From Pinguiococcus pyrenoidosus (lineage: Eukaryota > Sar > Pinguiophyceae > Pinguiochrysidales > Pinguiochrysidaceae), in NCBI GenBank assembly GCA_019677205.1, contig JAAMXY010000092.1, forward strand, positions 22,890 through 75,938: a DNA stretch of 53,049 nucleotides, written 5' to 3'. The stretch's first letter is position 1; the number at the start of each line of letters is the position of its first letter. The notes beneath the pieces were generated by a model. It saw nothing but the letters and a program-made list of their open reading frames with translations. It was not told where the DNA came from and ran no database searches. Of the stretch, positions 1 through 10,685 are shown one piece after another. The translations under genes were made by a program, and so were the position numbers.

Positions 1-60
1 CATGCACACACATGCACACACATGCACACACATGCACACACATGCACACACATGCACACA
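1..60. repeat. 10-bp tandem repeat (CATGCACACA)x6, probably intronic
   Basis: Six perfect copies of the decamer CATGCACACA open the window. On the minus strand they follow a good 5' splice site (GTATGG, complement of 71-76) after the second visible ASH2 exon. They therefore most likely sit inside an ASH2 intron whose next exon lies outside the window. The array is truncated by the window edge, so its true length is unknown. Confidence 0.85.
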
Positions 61-1121
61 CATGAGAAATCCATACCTCCGGAGGGCAGAGCCATTCTGG
101 ACCGAAGTTGGCGGACGCGATGGCGCCGTTGAACAAGGACACCGCGGGAAAGTACATTCCGGGCGGTATGTCGGAGTATGCGCAGCCCTGGTCCTTTCCG
201 TTTAGGAAGAATCGTATCTACGCAAGCCCAGAAGGGGTCAGCATCTCCTGGCGGGGCGCTTCACAGGATCGAGGCTCGCGCCTCATGCCCCAAAATCGAT
301 ACCTCGGAAACACGCACGATGCTATCGTCGGCGATGCTGACACAGTTGACTACGTTGTGGATGGGATGCTTGGCGAGCTGCTCCAGCTGCATGATATGCT
401 CCGGAGTCGGCATGGCCTTGCTGCCCGCTGCCTCCGCCGCCTCCGCTGCCTTCTTCGGGGCGGCTCTCGCGCGTCGGGGCCGAGCCCGCCGCCGGCCCAT
501 TTCCGCCTCATCTTGCGCAGCGTTCGGCGTCGGTGCGTCGTCGTTGGTGTCCGTCCCCGCCGCGCTCTGAGCATCCGTGGATACGGATGCGCTCTCCGCA
601 TCTTCGCCGTAGATGCCCAGCAGCTCTCGACAGCCTCCGCGGCTTTGGCCCAGGATTGGCATGCCGTCGCGGTCCTCATCCTTGATGAAGATGGCCGCGC
701 CCACCACGTCTCCGACGCGAAAGGCCTTGCCATAGCCGTCCTCTCGGTAGCTCTGGTGGATGCGAGAGCCGCACAGGTCTCGGTAGCCGTAGGAGTGCTT
801 GTCGTAGCCCACGGGAGCCTGCAGCTCTCCCTGCCGAGTGGCGAACCCCACGCGGCAGTGGCCGATTTTCTCCGCGGCCGACGGCAGAATCTCCACCTCG
901 AAGTACCAGTTGCCGACGTTGACTCCGTGACTGGCGCGCACCATCCGATGACCCTTGAAGCCTGTGGCGGTGAGCGCGTCCTCGCTCAGCGTCAGCTGAG
1001 GGGCGCAGTCTCGGCGGTTCCACAGCACGCACAGCGGCGTCTCTTCGCCCGGCACGCCCGCGCGCTTGGAACTGGAGCTGCTCGCCTTTGCGGCCTCTCT
1101 CTTGCGCTTGCGATTGGACAT
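1..1121 (-). CDS. ASH2: ASH2-type SPRY protein, COMPASS histone methyltransferase subunit (3' partial)
   Basis: Exons are complement(303-1121) and complement(77-217), joined in phase 0 across an 85-nt GT-AG intron; the 3' exon lies beyond the window. ASH2 is the SPRY-domain core subunit of SET1/MLL H3K4 methyltransferase complexes in the nucleus. Diagnostic stretches are RAPQL-type CAPQLTLSEDALTATG, MVRASHGVNVGNWYFEVE, LQAPVGYDKHSYGYRD and, in exon 2, FFLNGKDQGCAYSDIPPGM and YFPAVSLFNGAI. The start at 1121 (MSNRKRKREAAK) gives a basic nuclear-localisation-like N-terminus; an in-frame ATG at 1166 is the alternative. The PHD/winged-helix part of animal ASH2L is absent, so this is a SPRY-only form like yeast Bre2. 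A low-complexity acidic and Arg/Ala-rich insert of roughly 80 residues interrupts the SPRY domain. ASH2-type SPRY domains commonly carry inserts here, but this one is unusually long. Confidence 0.88.
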
Positions 1122-1254
1122 GGCCGTTTGAACGCGCAAAAAGGCGCGCAGATCCAAATCCATCACTTCCTGCGGATTCGGCAGAATCCCGCAGAATCAG
1201 CTGATCGAAGTCCGAATACGAGGTTCAGACCAGGATGTATCAATTACTGTTCAC

Positions 1255-1430
1255 ATACTTTGTAAATATATGACAAAGTATTATTTTTATATAATTGATA
1301 TTGTTATACATATCATACGACAACTCTCGCGGCGCATCAACTCCATCCTCATCCTTTTGCGAAATCGTAGTTTTATTTCAAAGTATTTTTATTGGAGTTT
1401 CATAAGGGTCCAAGGAGAAATAAAGTTTGA
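1255..1430. promoter_or_regulatory. AT-rich divergent promoter island (ASH2 / V-ATPase d)
   Basis: The spacer between the divergent ASH2 (start 1121) and V-ATPase d (start 1562) genes contains a strongly AT-rich core, for example TATTTTTATATAATTGATA near 1281-1299 and ATTTCAAAGTATTTTTATT near 1376-1394. The flanking coding DNA is GC-rich. I infer a shared bidirectional promoter. No single TATA box can be assigned. Confidence 0.5.
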
Positions 1431-1561
1431 AGACTATCTTTTGGAAGCAGGTCGAGCTTCGGAGGTGTGGGCGCATTGGCGCACCGTGGCGTCTCCTGTC
1501 TTTTGGCGCGCGCGCACAGCTGTGTTCGTCATTTTCCATTCCGATTCGCTGTGGTGCGGAC

Positions 1562-3001
1562 ATGTCTCACGGCGGCTTGACCACGTTCAACATCGACCAT
1601 GGCTTCGTGGAAGCGATGGTGCGCGGCTTCCGCAGCGGCTTCCTCGATGACAATGACTACACGCGCCTGCAGCAATCCGAGACGCTCGAGGACGTGAAGA
1701 TGAATCTCAAGGCGGACACGGACTATATGGGCTTCCTGGACAACGACAACGAGCTGTCTCCCGCGCTCGTCCGGGACCGCGCGGTACGCGAAAAGACGCG
1801 GAGAATCGATTCTTCGGCACGGATGCTGGTGGGGCTCATCCGGCGTCGTGCTTGTAGGTGTCCAAGCTGGTGGAAGAGTTCGAGTATCTGCAGGCGCAGG
1901 CGTCGGAGCCGCTCTACACCTTCATGGAGTACATCAAGTATGAGTACATGATCGACAACGTCATGCATCTGCTCAAGGGCACGCTCAGCGGACGAAGCCC
2001 CGAGGAGCTCATGGCCCAGTGCCATCCGCTGGGCATGTTCAAGGAGAGCACGATGCGCGCGATCCCCACCTTCGAGTCCTCGCCGAAGGGGTACGCGGAT
2101 CTGTACCAGACGGTCCTGGTGGACACGCCGGTGGGTCAGTACTTCGACCTCTGGCTGCAGGAGAGACAAGAGATGGTGCGTCCCGCTGTGCGCTGATCAC
2201 AGGCGTTCTGTAGCTGCAGCCCGCTCACGATGCGTATGCTGGTCGTGTGCCTTTTACGATTTGAAAAGATTGCGAATCCGGGGGAAATGCGCAGCATCTT
2301 GGACGAGGTGGAAGTGGAGATTCTGAGGAACAGCATCCTCAAGCTGTACCTCGAGGACTTCTACCACTACACGCAGAGGCTCGGCGGCGATACCGCGGAG
2401 ATTATGGGTCACGTGCTCAAGATTCGCGCCGACCGCCACTCAATCAACGTGACCCTGAACTCCTTCAACACCCGTCTCAACGACGCATCGACCAGGTGAG
2501 GCGCTCCTCGCAGCCGGATCTGTCCCGCAGCAGGATCTGTCCCGCTTCCCTTCGGAAGAACGCAACGACGCCTTACACGCTCCTTCTTCTCTGCGACTTG
2601 ACAGAGCGTCTGAACGAAGCCTTCTCTACCCTGGATTCGGCTATCTCTATCCCGAGGCCACCCAGAAGCTGGCGTCCTGCGGCGACGAGGGCTCCCTTGG
2701 GGAAGTGCTCTCGATGTACACGCTGTACCGGCCCGTGTGGGAAGTGCACATGAACCAGGCTTTCGGCGGGGACTCCATCGATGACGCCTTCTACACGCAG
2801 GAGGTGGAGACGCTGGAACTGGCCTTCGAATCGCAGATGCATTTCGCTGCGTTCTACGCATACCTGAAGCTGAAGGAGCAGGAGATCCGCAACCTCGTCT
2901 GGATCTGCGAGTGCGTCCAGCAGCGGAGGCGAGAGTACATCGGGAAGTTCGTTCACATCTTCTCCCTGCAGTCGCCGTGGCGCAATCGCAGCAAGTCGTG
3001 A
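1562..3001 (+). CDS. VMA6: V-type proton ATPase subunit d (V0 sector)
   Basis: Exons 1562-1783, 1858-2175, 2269-2495 and 2605-3001 join to 387 aa, with introns of 74, 93 and 109 nt, all GT-AG. Subunit d couples the V0 membrane ring to the central stalk of the vacuolar proton pump. Conserved blocks span the whole family length (yeast Vma6 has 345 aa): TFNIDHGFVEAMVRGFRSG at the N-terminus, YMIDNVMHLLKGTLSGRS, CHPLGMF, VLVDTPVGQYF, LKLYLEDFYHYTQ, IRADRHSINVTLNSF and, near the C-terminus, AYLKLKEQEIRNLVWICE. The ATG at 1562 directly precedes the family N-terminus (MSHGGLTTFNIDHGF). About 12 residues extend past the usual C-terminal end. The 3' end faces YJU2. Confidence 0.93.
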
Positions 3002-3248
3002 TCGGCGCAGGCGGCGTGATGGGAGGCTTGGTCCGGAAGGAGGGAACAATGGCTTGGCTCCACACGCGGGGGGCTAGTCGTAGACACTGCCGAGTAGAGC
3101 ACGACTCGGGGCGAGAAAGCCTTGCCTGCGCATGCTGCCAATGTGTTGGCAGTCCGTGTTGGCAGCCCGTCTCGTGGAAGAGGATCTGGCGAGGAAAGAG
3201 GAAGACGCTATGATATAATCTAATCTAATCTACTCTACTCGACGCTAA
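3002..3248. other. Convergent 3' spacer with TAATC repeat
   Basis: This non-coding stretch separates the stop codons of V-ATPase d (+) and YJU2 (-). At about 3213-3240 it contains a short degenerate pentamer array (TATAATCTAATCTAATCTACTCTACTC pattern). I see no ORF with coding character. Confidence 0.6.
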
Positions 3249-4196
3249 TCAATCGCTTTCGTCGCTGGATGAATCGCTGTAGCCCAGCAGGCTTCCCACC
3301 GAGGCGCTCTTGTCTTGCTCTGCCGCTGGCTCCGGAGCCGCTGCCTTTGTTTCCGGCGGACCCTTCTCTTCTTCTGCCTGAGCCTTCTTCTCTTTCTTCT
3401 TCTCTTTCTTCTTCTCCTTCTGGGGTCGCTGCGACTTCTTGACAATCTTGACGCGCACCCGGCTCGGGAGGTTCGGTGGCGGCATCGCACTGGCCTTGGC
3501 ACTCCCGAGCCCCGTGCTCGGCGCCTCTTCCTCCGCCGCGGGGTCGATCGCCCGCCTCCTGAAGACCATCGAACGCAGGAGCTCTTCATCCTCGTCGGCA
3601 AGCTCGACTTCCTCTTTCTTCTCCTCCTCTTGCCGCCGCGTCTGCCTATCGATCTTGTCCAAGATGGCCTGCGTGTCTACCCTCGCGTTCGCCAGCTCGC
3701 TGCGCCGGTTCATGGCCTGGATGGTCTCGAGGCCATCGAGGATCTCCAGCTCGAGCTTGCTGTCCAGCGTCCTGTTCTCCAGCGCCTTCATCGCGTCGCC
3801 TTTCTCCTCTTCTTCCTTCTTTTTCACCTCCGCCTCGCGCACTTCATCCGCGACTTTCCAGTGCTCAAAGTTGCGCTTCGCGCCGTACTCCATGGCATAG
3901 TCGGTGTTCTTGGGGTCCGTCACGAACGAAATGTGCGACGAGCACATGCTGCACTTGAAGATGAAGCGGTAGCGCTGGATGCCCAAGTAGCGGCCGTCCT
4001 CACCGTCGATGTCCTCCTTGATTGCGTTGAACTTTTTGCCCTGATACATGAACTCTCCGCAGGTGCTGCACTGCAGACTGAACGGGAGCATGATGCGACT
4101 TTCTTGCCGATTGAACCGCGCGCGCTTGCGCCGCGGGACTTTACTCGGATCGAAGTCCGGCGCGAAGTACTGCTGGATGACCTTCCGTTCACCCAT
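3249..4196 (-). CDS. YJU2: YJU2/CWC16 splicing factor (CCDC94 family)
   Basis: A single 315-aa exon without introns. YJU2 joins the activated spliceosome and supports branching, the first catalytic step. The N-terminus MGERKVIQQYFAPDFDPSKV and the following LQCSTCGEFMYQGKKFNA with FKCSMCSSHISFVTDP give the family's two CxxC pairs (about residues 43-46 and 83-86) that bind zinc. ENTDYAMEYGAKRNFE-type and ALENRTLDSKLELEIL sequences are also family hallmarks. The C-terminal 120 residues are a charged Lys/Glu-rich tail ending in Ser/Asp repeats, typical of disordered splicing-factor tails. The length is close to human YJU2 (323 aa). The lack of introns contrasts with most neighbours. Confidence 0.95.
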   Translation of the reverse strand: MGERKVIQQYFAPDFDPSKVPRRKRARFNRQESRIMLPFSLQCSTCGEFMYQGKKFNAIKEDIDGEDGRYLGIQRYRFIFKCSMCSSHISFVTDPKNTDYAMEYGAKRNFEHWKVADEVREAEVKKKEEEEKGDAMKALENRTLDSKLELEILDGLETIQAMNRRSELANARVDTQAILDKIDRQTRRQEEEKKEEVELADEDEELLRSMVFRRRAIDPAAEEEAPSTGLGSAKASAMPPPNLPSRVRVKIVKKSQRPQKEKKKEKKKEKKAQAEEEKGPPETKAAAPEPAAEQDKSASVGSLLGYSDSSSDESD

Positions 4197-4339
4197 CGTG
4201 CACTTGGGCTCGGTTCAACAAGGAAACGCGCTGAACACGACGTCAAGATCCCACAGACTATGGCGCGCGGCAAAAGAAGTGCCAAGGGCGCGTGAGAGAG
4301 GAGATGTGCGCCGCACAAACGCCCGCATCGCGGGGCACT

Positions 4340-4450
4340 CCAACCTTCCATGATTTCAAAAATCTAATATCCCTAAAAACCCCATTTTTAAGATCATGAA
4401 CGTTTCATAATATTTATAAAAATTTATAAGAATATGAATATACGATTGAA
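4340..4450. promoter_or_regulatory. AT-rich divergent promoter island (YJU2 / CDK-like kinase)
   Basis: This short AT-rich core (for example TTTCATAATATTTATAAAAA near 4404) lies between divergent YJU2 (start 4196) and the kinase gene (start about 4808). Flanking sequence is GC-rich. I infer a bidirectional promoter. The stretch 4451-4807 has no convincing coding sequence and is probably 5' UTR/promoter of the kinase. Confidence 0.45.
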
Positions 4451-4807
4451 CACCAGGAATCGAAAAGGCGGAGTTCCAAATGCGTAGAGGGACAGCGCCA
4501 TGCGCGCGTCGGCAGCGGCGCTTGTGTCGTCCTTTGCCTTCCGTCAACGTCTCTGACCCGAGTTGCTGGCCCCGTGGTGCCTGAAAGACCTTTCGCGCGG
4601 CCTTTTTCCGGAGGCTGGTGGCCTCCGCAGTTTGAAGAGTTTGCGGCCGGGGCTTTCAGCGTGCAGAAGACTGCGACACCGGCGCCACTGGCGCCTGGCA
4701 GGTGCGCCTTTTCGTCTCGTGGCTGTACTGTTGCTCGGTATGCGCTGGAGAGTCACGAGAGCCGCGCTTTACAAAGGGCGCTGCGGCAGAGTGATGCCCC
4801 AGAAGTC

Positions 4808-7122
4808 ATGAGCGCAGTCGAGGCCGGAAAGCCTGGCGTCGCCAAGGACAGAGCTCCTGCGTCTCAGGTACTCCGCGGCCTGACTGCTGATGTCCGCGGG
4901 AGCCAAGTCGTCTCAAGCGCTGCTTGCTCGCGAAGAAAGCACTGGTGTCGCCGAGGTCGAAAGACTTCGCCGCGAGCGTCCATGACGACCTGGAAAGCAG
5001 GGGCACGCTTACTGGCTCCTTGGAAGGCTACAACATCGCCCGCAGCATCGGTATGCCTTCTTTTTCCTTTTCCTTTATCCTCTCAGCTGGACGCTGTTCC
5101 TGAGGAGAGTCGATTTGCAGGCGAGGGAAACTATGGGGTGGTCCTCAAGGGAATCAGCAAGTCGACGGGCGCCGAGGTGGCTTTGAAGATGATCAAGGTG
5201 GACGATACCTTCGCCGTCGACAAGAAATTTGGTTCGTGGCGCTCTCTTGGCTCGGACGCCTTGATGTTCTGGTTTCATCTTACGGTCGACGTCGTAGGCT
5301 TTCCACAAGCGAGCTTGCGAGAGATCAAGGCGCTGCAAGTCCTGACACAGGTGGAGAACGTCGTGAAGATTCACGAAGTCGTGTCGCAAGTTCAGGACAA
5401 CAGGTGCGCAGAGACGTTGCTGGCAGCGCCGCGTCTGCGATCAGCCCCCTCACATCACAATGCCTCCTCCTTGTGACCAACAGGATCGTGTTCTACATGG
5501 TGATGGACTACGTGACGCACGACCTCTGCGGCGTCCTGGAGTTTGAGGGACCGCGCATGCAGCCGAATCACATCAAGGGCCTCATCCAGCAGCTCTTGCT
5601 CGGTATCGCCTTCCTGCACGACAACAACATCCTGCACCGGGACGTGAAGCCCGAGAATGTGCTGGTTACGAAGAACGGCGTGCTCAAGATCGCGGACTTC
5701 GGTCTTGCGCGCACCTTGAAGAAGAACCAGGACATGACGCCGCAGATGGTCTCCCTGTGGTGGCGAAGCCCCGAGCTTTTCATGGGCGCAACGCGCTACG
5801 ACACGCAGGTCGATGTCTGGGCCTGTGGCATCATGTTTGGCGAGCTTCTGAACAAGAAGGAAGGCACGATGTTCGTCATCTCTCCGCGGAAGGACGAGAA
5901 GCCCGCGGATATTGAGATCCGCATGCTGCGCAAGATCATAGAATGCCTCGGCACACCGTCTCCGCAGGAGCCGCAGTCGCTGTCTGAGAACGAGCTGCTC
6001 ACCTACTGGAAGGATGTTGACCAGTACAGCACCTACAGCGTCATCCAGAAGTGGGCACCGTGTCAGCGGAATCTAGAAGAGGTGTTCAACAAACGGCTGC
6101 GCGCCGAGTATTTCGCCGGCGCCGTGGATCTGCTCGGCTCCTTGCTACGGTACCCGCGGCCTTACATGGAAGTGGGGACCGGCATCGCGAATCCCAGCCC
6201 AAATCCAACCCTGGATTTCCATGGCCGGATCGATGCGCGCACCGCGCTGGAGATGCCCTACTTCCGTCGCAACAAGCCGGAGCCCGCTCCGCCCGACGTC
6301 CTAGCCAGGGACCTCAATCTGCTCCATCGGCAGCCCATGACTGCCAAGTCGGCGCGCGAGATTCAACAGCGCCGGCGCTCCACCAACCACACCGCGGTGC
6401 ACGGCGGGTCTGCGGGGTCCACAACAAGTAGCGTTAGCACCGCAACCACGGGAAGCCGCCTGGGAGCCCTGGGATCTCGAAAGGTTGTGAAGAGGAAGCG
6501 AGGCGGCCCCACGGCAGGGCCGCAGATCGGCGCTGCGGCCAGCCGGGGCCGGGGCCGGGGTCGAGGCCGGGGTCGCGGCCGCGGCCGCGGCGTTTGGGGC
6601 GACGGGAGAGGCGGTCGCGGGGGTAGAAACGCTTCTGGTGGCCCGGCGGGGAGGGGCGGCAGGGCGGTGCGCGGCCGTGGTGGTCGTGGACGGACTTGGA
6701 GCGGAAACAGGACCGCTGCTACGCCTTCAGCTTTACCGCCGGGCAACGATAGCAAGGGGGGCAGCGGCGAGCATGCGAATAGCGGAGCGCCACAAGCAGA
6801 TCGCGACGCGCAAGCCCGGGGCGACACTGCCACGACGGATGCTGCATCGATGGCAGTACCGACAACGGCGAATGCATCCACAGCGGGAGCTCTGGGGCAA
6901 GACAGCGGAGGAGAGCTGCGGGGCTTGATCGGAGCAGACAACGACCTGCTAAGGGTGCCGTTGCATCCGGATCCGCTTTCCGCCTCGAGCTTGTTCGCGC
7001 CGCTGGGGCTGGGCGCCACGGAGTCGCAAGGCTTGCAGCGTCCGCGGGAGGAGCCTTCGTCGCAGGACGAGATGCCAAAGCCCAAAGAGAAGCAAAGGCG
7101 GCTCTTTGGGGCGTACGACTGA
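4808..7122 (+). CDS. CMGC cyclin-dependent-kinase-like Ser/Thr kinase with RG-rich tail
   Basis: Exons 5121-5231, 5298-5403 and 5484-7122 are well supported (introns of 66 and 80 nt). Upstream, 4903-5050 fits in frame through a 70-nt intron and 4808-4867 gives a plausible start, but that first junction would be only 35 nt, so the N-terminus is uncertain. Kinase features: glycine loop IGEGNYGVVLKG, lysine in VALKMIKVDD, a PITALRE-like cyclin-binding helix (GFPQASLREIKAL), catalytic loop LHRDVKPENVL, DFG in KIADFGLAR, and activation segment VSLWWRSPELFMG, where SPE replaces APE. The substrate-binding half runs to about 6270. The remaining 280 residues are disordered, with RG/GRG repeats at about 6540-6700 that resemble RNA-binding GAR domains. 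This suggests a transcription- or splicing-linked CDK (CDK9/CDK12 group). A 48-nt in-frame segment at 6150-6197 has splice signals and interrupts the kinase consensus, so it may be an intron. Confidence 0.85.
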
Positions 7123-7385
7123 GTTCCCATGCGGGAGCCGATTTACGTCGCGGACGGTCGTTTGTCCTCTAGATAAGCGTCGGTGTCTGGTGTAGCCCAT
7201 AGCTAGCTTGTTTGTCGGACTTGATGGTTTTGGTGCGGTGCTTGCTGAACTGATTGTGGCGTCTCCCTCTCTCAACCTGACTGTTCGTTGCTCTCTCCAG
7301 CGCGGTTTTGATAGACTTGTACCTTCGTCGGGAGTTGACTTGGGATATGGTTTTGGCAGCGCCAAAAGTAAAAATACATTCGAAA

Positions 7386-8501
7386 TCAGTTGCCGTTGAT
7401 CACTTCCAGGGCTACCGTGCTCAGCATCTGCTTCACTTCGTATTCGTCTATGATCAGTTGCTCCCTGGATAGGCCGTAGGAAACGAGCTTGGCCTCGGTC
7501 GGAAACATGCAGGCAAAGACCTTCATCAGGACGCGCTCCTGAGTCAGGGCAGCTTTCAGGCTTTTCTCGACAAGCTCCTGACTTGCTTTGTTGGCTGCTT
7601 GATCAAGCTTCTCCCGGAGGTCTCGGATCTTGTAGTGCACGTCTGTCAAGACCATGCGCAGGAAGCGCTCGTGCTGGCACGAGACCGCGAGAAGCGCTTT
7701 GTACTCCCTCCGCTCCTGCTCGACGGCGCGCCGGTCTTGGTCGAGCAGCCTCTTCAGTCGGCGCACGGCGCGCTGGAGGTGGCTCGTAGCCTCGGAGTCG
7801 GTAGTCCCCTTGGCAGCCGCTTCCACCTGCTCAGAAACGTCGCCGTCCTCGAGGTCCACCGCAGGAATCTCACGCACGTGACCCTCTTGGGCCCTTGCCT
7901 CCTTGAGAGCCTCGTCTCTTTCGGCGGTGAGCGCTTCATGGGCCTTCCTCTCGTGCAACAGCTGCCTCGCGATAAAGTCGCGGTCGCGGTCATTGAACTC
8001 GGCCTCAGTCCGCAGTTGCTCGTTCTCCTTCTGAAGCATCTGATTCATGCGGTCGTTCCTGTCTGCGTTGCACTTCATGAGCTCGAGCTCACGTGCGATG
8101 TCGTTCTCTCTCTTGATCCACGTCTGCATCCCGTCATCTTTGCTGCTTCTCTCGCGCGTGAGCTCCTCCTTGACGGTGTACAGACGAGCACGAAACGCGC
8201 GGACAAGATCGCTCTCCTGGTCTTCCAAAAGCTGCGAGGCGCGCTCCTTCATCGTGTCAACGTTCCGATTGATCTCCCTGTGAAGCTGCCTCAGAGAGGC
8301 CATGCGATCGTCGCTGTCCATCCATGCGGTCCGCTCCCGTTTCAAAATCGCTACTTCGTGGCGAAGCGCCTGGATCTGGACCTGAAGCGCGCGGTCCTGC
8401 TCGACAAATTCTCGCTGACGAATCTTAATCTCTTCCTCCAGCAGGACAATGCTCGCAGCCGCCGCTTGACCTGTCGGGGTCTCCATGGTTAAGGGGGGCA
8501 A
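7386..8501 (-). CDS. Coiled-coil protein, 371 aa, unknown function
   Basis: One exon from ATG (8501) to TGA (7386). The protein is almost entirely predicted alpha-helical coiled coil: heptad-rich segments from about residue 20 to 200, an acidic break near 215-235, then helices to about 330. The stretch FRARLYTVKEELTRERSS followed by a conserved-looking RLNQ-type segment (DRNDRMNQMLQKENEQLRTE) resembles coiled-coil proteins of cilia and basal bodies, but I cannot name the family. The C-terminal 50 residues look globular. It lies convergent to the kinase gene (263-bp spacer) and on the same strand as the IQ-motif gene, the only same-strand neighbour pair in the window. Confidence 0.8.
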   Translation of the reverse strand: MPPLTMETPTGQAAAASIVLLEEEIKIRQREFVEQDRALQVQIQALRHEVAILKRERTAWMDSDDRMASLRQLHREINRNVDTMKERASQLLEDQESDLVRAFRARLYTVKEELTRERSSKDDGMQTWIKRENDIARELELMKCNADRNDRMNQMLQKENEQLRTEAEFNDRDRDFIARQLLHERKAHEALTAERDEALKEARAQEGHVREIPAVDLEDGDVSEQVEAAAKGTTDSEATSHLQRAVRRLKRLLDQDRRAVEQERREYKALLAVSCQHERFLRMVLTDVHYKIRDLREKLDQAANKASQELVEKSLKAALTQERVLMKVFACMFPTEAKLVSYGLSREQLIIDEYEVKQMLSTVALEVINGN

Positions 8502-8837
8502 GGCGCAGGAAGAGGGTCAGGCAGATCCCTGGGCAGGCAGGTGGCAGAACAAATGCGGAGCCTTCGCGAGACGTTTCTCGATTGGTTGGGGGCTCTTGGA
8601 ATCATAGCGACCGATGCATCTGCTTGCGCTTCGTAGAGCCTTCTGAGAAGATGGCTGTGAGGATAGACTGACAGAAATCTTCGGGTGGCTTTGTATGTGC
8701 GGCGAGGACAGGGTTCGCTTACCCTTCGAAGGACAAGGCTCGCCTAGTGAGAGAGTAGTACCAGTACCGTATTTTTGCGTTTTGTGTCGGCGATCAGTGC
8801 ATTGGAACTTCTCCGTGTGACTTCATGGCCTCCTACT
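8502..8837. other. Spacer between two minus-strand genes
   Basis: These 336 bp lie between the stop of the IQ-motif gene and the start of the coiled-coil gene. They contain an inexact GTACCAGTACCGTA direct repeat near 8757. I see no coding sequence or RNA gene. The stretch presumably combines a 3' UTR and a unidirectional promoter. Confidence 0.5.
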
Positions 8838-10685
8838 TCAGCCCCCTTTTGCTTTTGGTCGACGGATGGCCCACTTCCGCCGCTCTTCAGCGATTTCTCG
8901 GCGACGCCGTTTATACTGCTCTGCAAACTTGGCACGCGCCGCTCTGGCCAGTTTCTCGTCAATCTCCTGCGTTCGGTACTCCTCTACGCGTGCAGCGTAT
9001 GTGCGTGCGTTGTCCAGCTTGGCGTCCCAGAGCTCTACACTACGCTCCAGCTTCCGCGCGTCCAGCGCGTGCGTGAAGAGACATTCCAACTTCGCCGTCG
9101 TCACCAGTCGACTTTGATCGTCGCGGTTCTTGGCCAATTCCTGGGCCCAGCCGGCCTCCATGGCTCTCGGAGACAGCATTTGCTGCTGGCGCTGAATCTC
9201 TCGTAGACTTCGCTCCTGCTGGACGATGTAGTCTTCCAGCTCGGCCTGCGCCGCTCTTCGGGCGGCCAACTTGGCCCGTAGGTCTTTCTTCTGGACGCGG
9301 CGTTCGATGACGCGCAGCTGCTCTTGCGCCCAGTCGAATTCTGCCGTGAGCACTTTGATGGATTCGCGGCGGTAATGCCGCTCGCGTTCGTCCATGTAGA
9401 GATTGCGTGTGCGCTGGGAGAACCAACTCTTCCATACGCGACCGATGGTGGTCGACGCGGCGTTCATCGTGCGACGCTTCAACTCGACTCTTCCCTGGAC
9501 GCCCAGACGACGCGCGTACTTCTGGATCACCGTGACGCGCGCGTCGAGATACAGGCGATCTGCGATCGCACGACCAAGGACGCCTCTCCAGAGCCGCTGG
9601 ATTCTGGCGGCCGCGCGCGTCGCGATCCTCAGCTTTTGTCTCTGCCGAGCGAGGAAACCCCTCACGACGCTCTGCATCTTGACGCAGCTGCGCCGCTCTC
9701 GAGCCTGTTGACGTCGGACGTTTCTGTTGCTCAGGACACGACGTACGCGCGCCTGCCATCGGACCGCTGCCTCTTCTCGCTGGACCCTCCACCTACGCAC
9801 GAAAGCCCTCGCTAGGATGCCGCGCACACGTGCCTGCACGCGCACCAGCAGCTTGCCCAGGTAGATACTCTCGCGGATGCGCTGGTAGCGGAGCCAGCGG
9901 CGGACCGCTTCCTGCAGACGTCTCGCTGCGTCGCTCTGCTCCTTCTGCACCTGGCGCCAGATTTCCAGTTCTTGGGAGCGAAAGCGGCTGGCGCCCTAGG
10001 GACGATTGTTGTCAGGGTGCTTTCTTGCCTCTTCTTTTCTGCACTTCGGCAAGAACGTCGAAACACACGCGGCATACGGATGATGCGACGGACGACTTAC
10101 TTGGATTCGCGATCCTTTCTTCCCGCTTCTACCGATCAGTCGTCCGATCCTTCGGTTGACTTGAAGATACGCGCGGCGGCCTTTTGCCTTCATGGCGGCC
10201 ACCGACGAGTCCACGTCGAGCACCAGCTCGTCACCAAGCTGCTTCAGCCGCATCTCCTCGTGGTTGGACGTCATGAAGCTGGACGACGCAGTCCTGCATG
10301 AGCCAGGGCCCGACATCGTCGACTTTTGCCTCGTCATGGAAGACAGCGAGTGGAGGTCTGAAGCGGCCGACGGCAGCAGAAGGCCACCAGGCAGCTGGAG
10401 ACAGTCGGCCAAGGCTTTCCTACTGCACTGGGCGGCGCCACGGCTGGAGTGGTCTAGGAAACCGACCATCCACAGGGCTTCCACTTCTGCCGCGGCGGCA
10501 GACATTTCTTTGCCGGAGGAGCGGAGCAGAGATGGATACGCCACCTCGTCGTATGGCATGTACTTCGAGCATTCCGGGTCGCGGTTGAGAGTGTACGTGC
10601 GGAAGATCTCCTCGGGCGCCGGCCGTCGAAGCTTCTTCAGCCGCCGGCGCCGGGAGAGTCGCGGTAGCGCCGTGCCGTCAATCAT
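8838..10685 (-). CDS. IQ-motif (calmodulin-binding) coiled-coil protein
   Basis: Exons complement(10101-10685) and complement(8838-9995) join in phase 0 across a 105-nt intron with a perfect GTAAGT donor, giving 580 aa. IQ motifs bind calmodulin or related EF-hand proteins. Three or four IQ-like repeats occur early in exon 2: VRVQARVRGILARAFVRRW, VKMQSVVRGFLARQRQ and ARIQRLWRGVLGRAI. A long Arg/Glu/Ala-rich helix follows to the C-terminus. Exon 1 encodes a basic N-terminus and a segment with KYMPYDEVAYPSLL that I cannot assign. Such proteins are often cytoskeletal or ciliary. The ATG at 10685 is the first in frame after a stop codon. Confidence 0.8.

Noticed and set aside
1-60. Window start as a telomere
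   Set aside because: CATGCACACA is not a known telomere unit, and the array follows a splice donor within an unfinished gene, so an intronic minisatellite is more likely.
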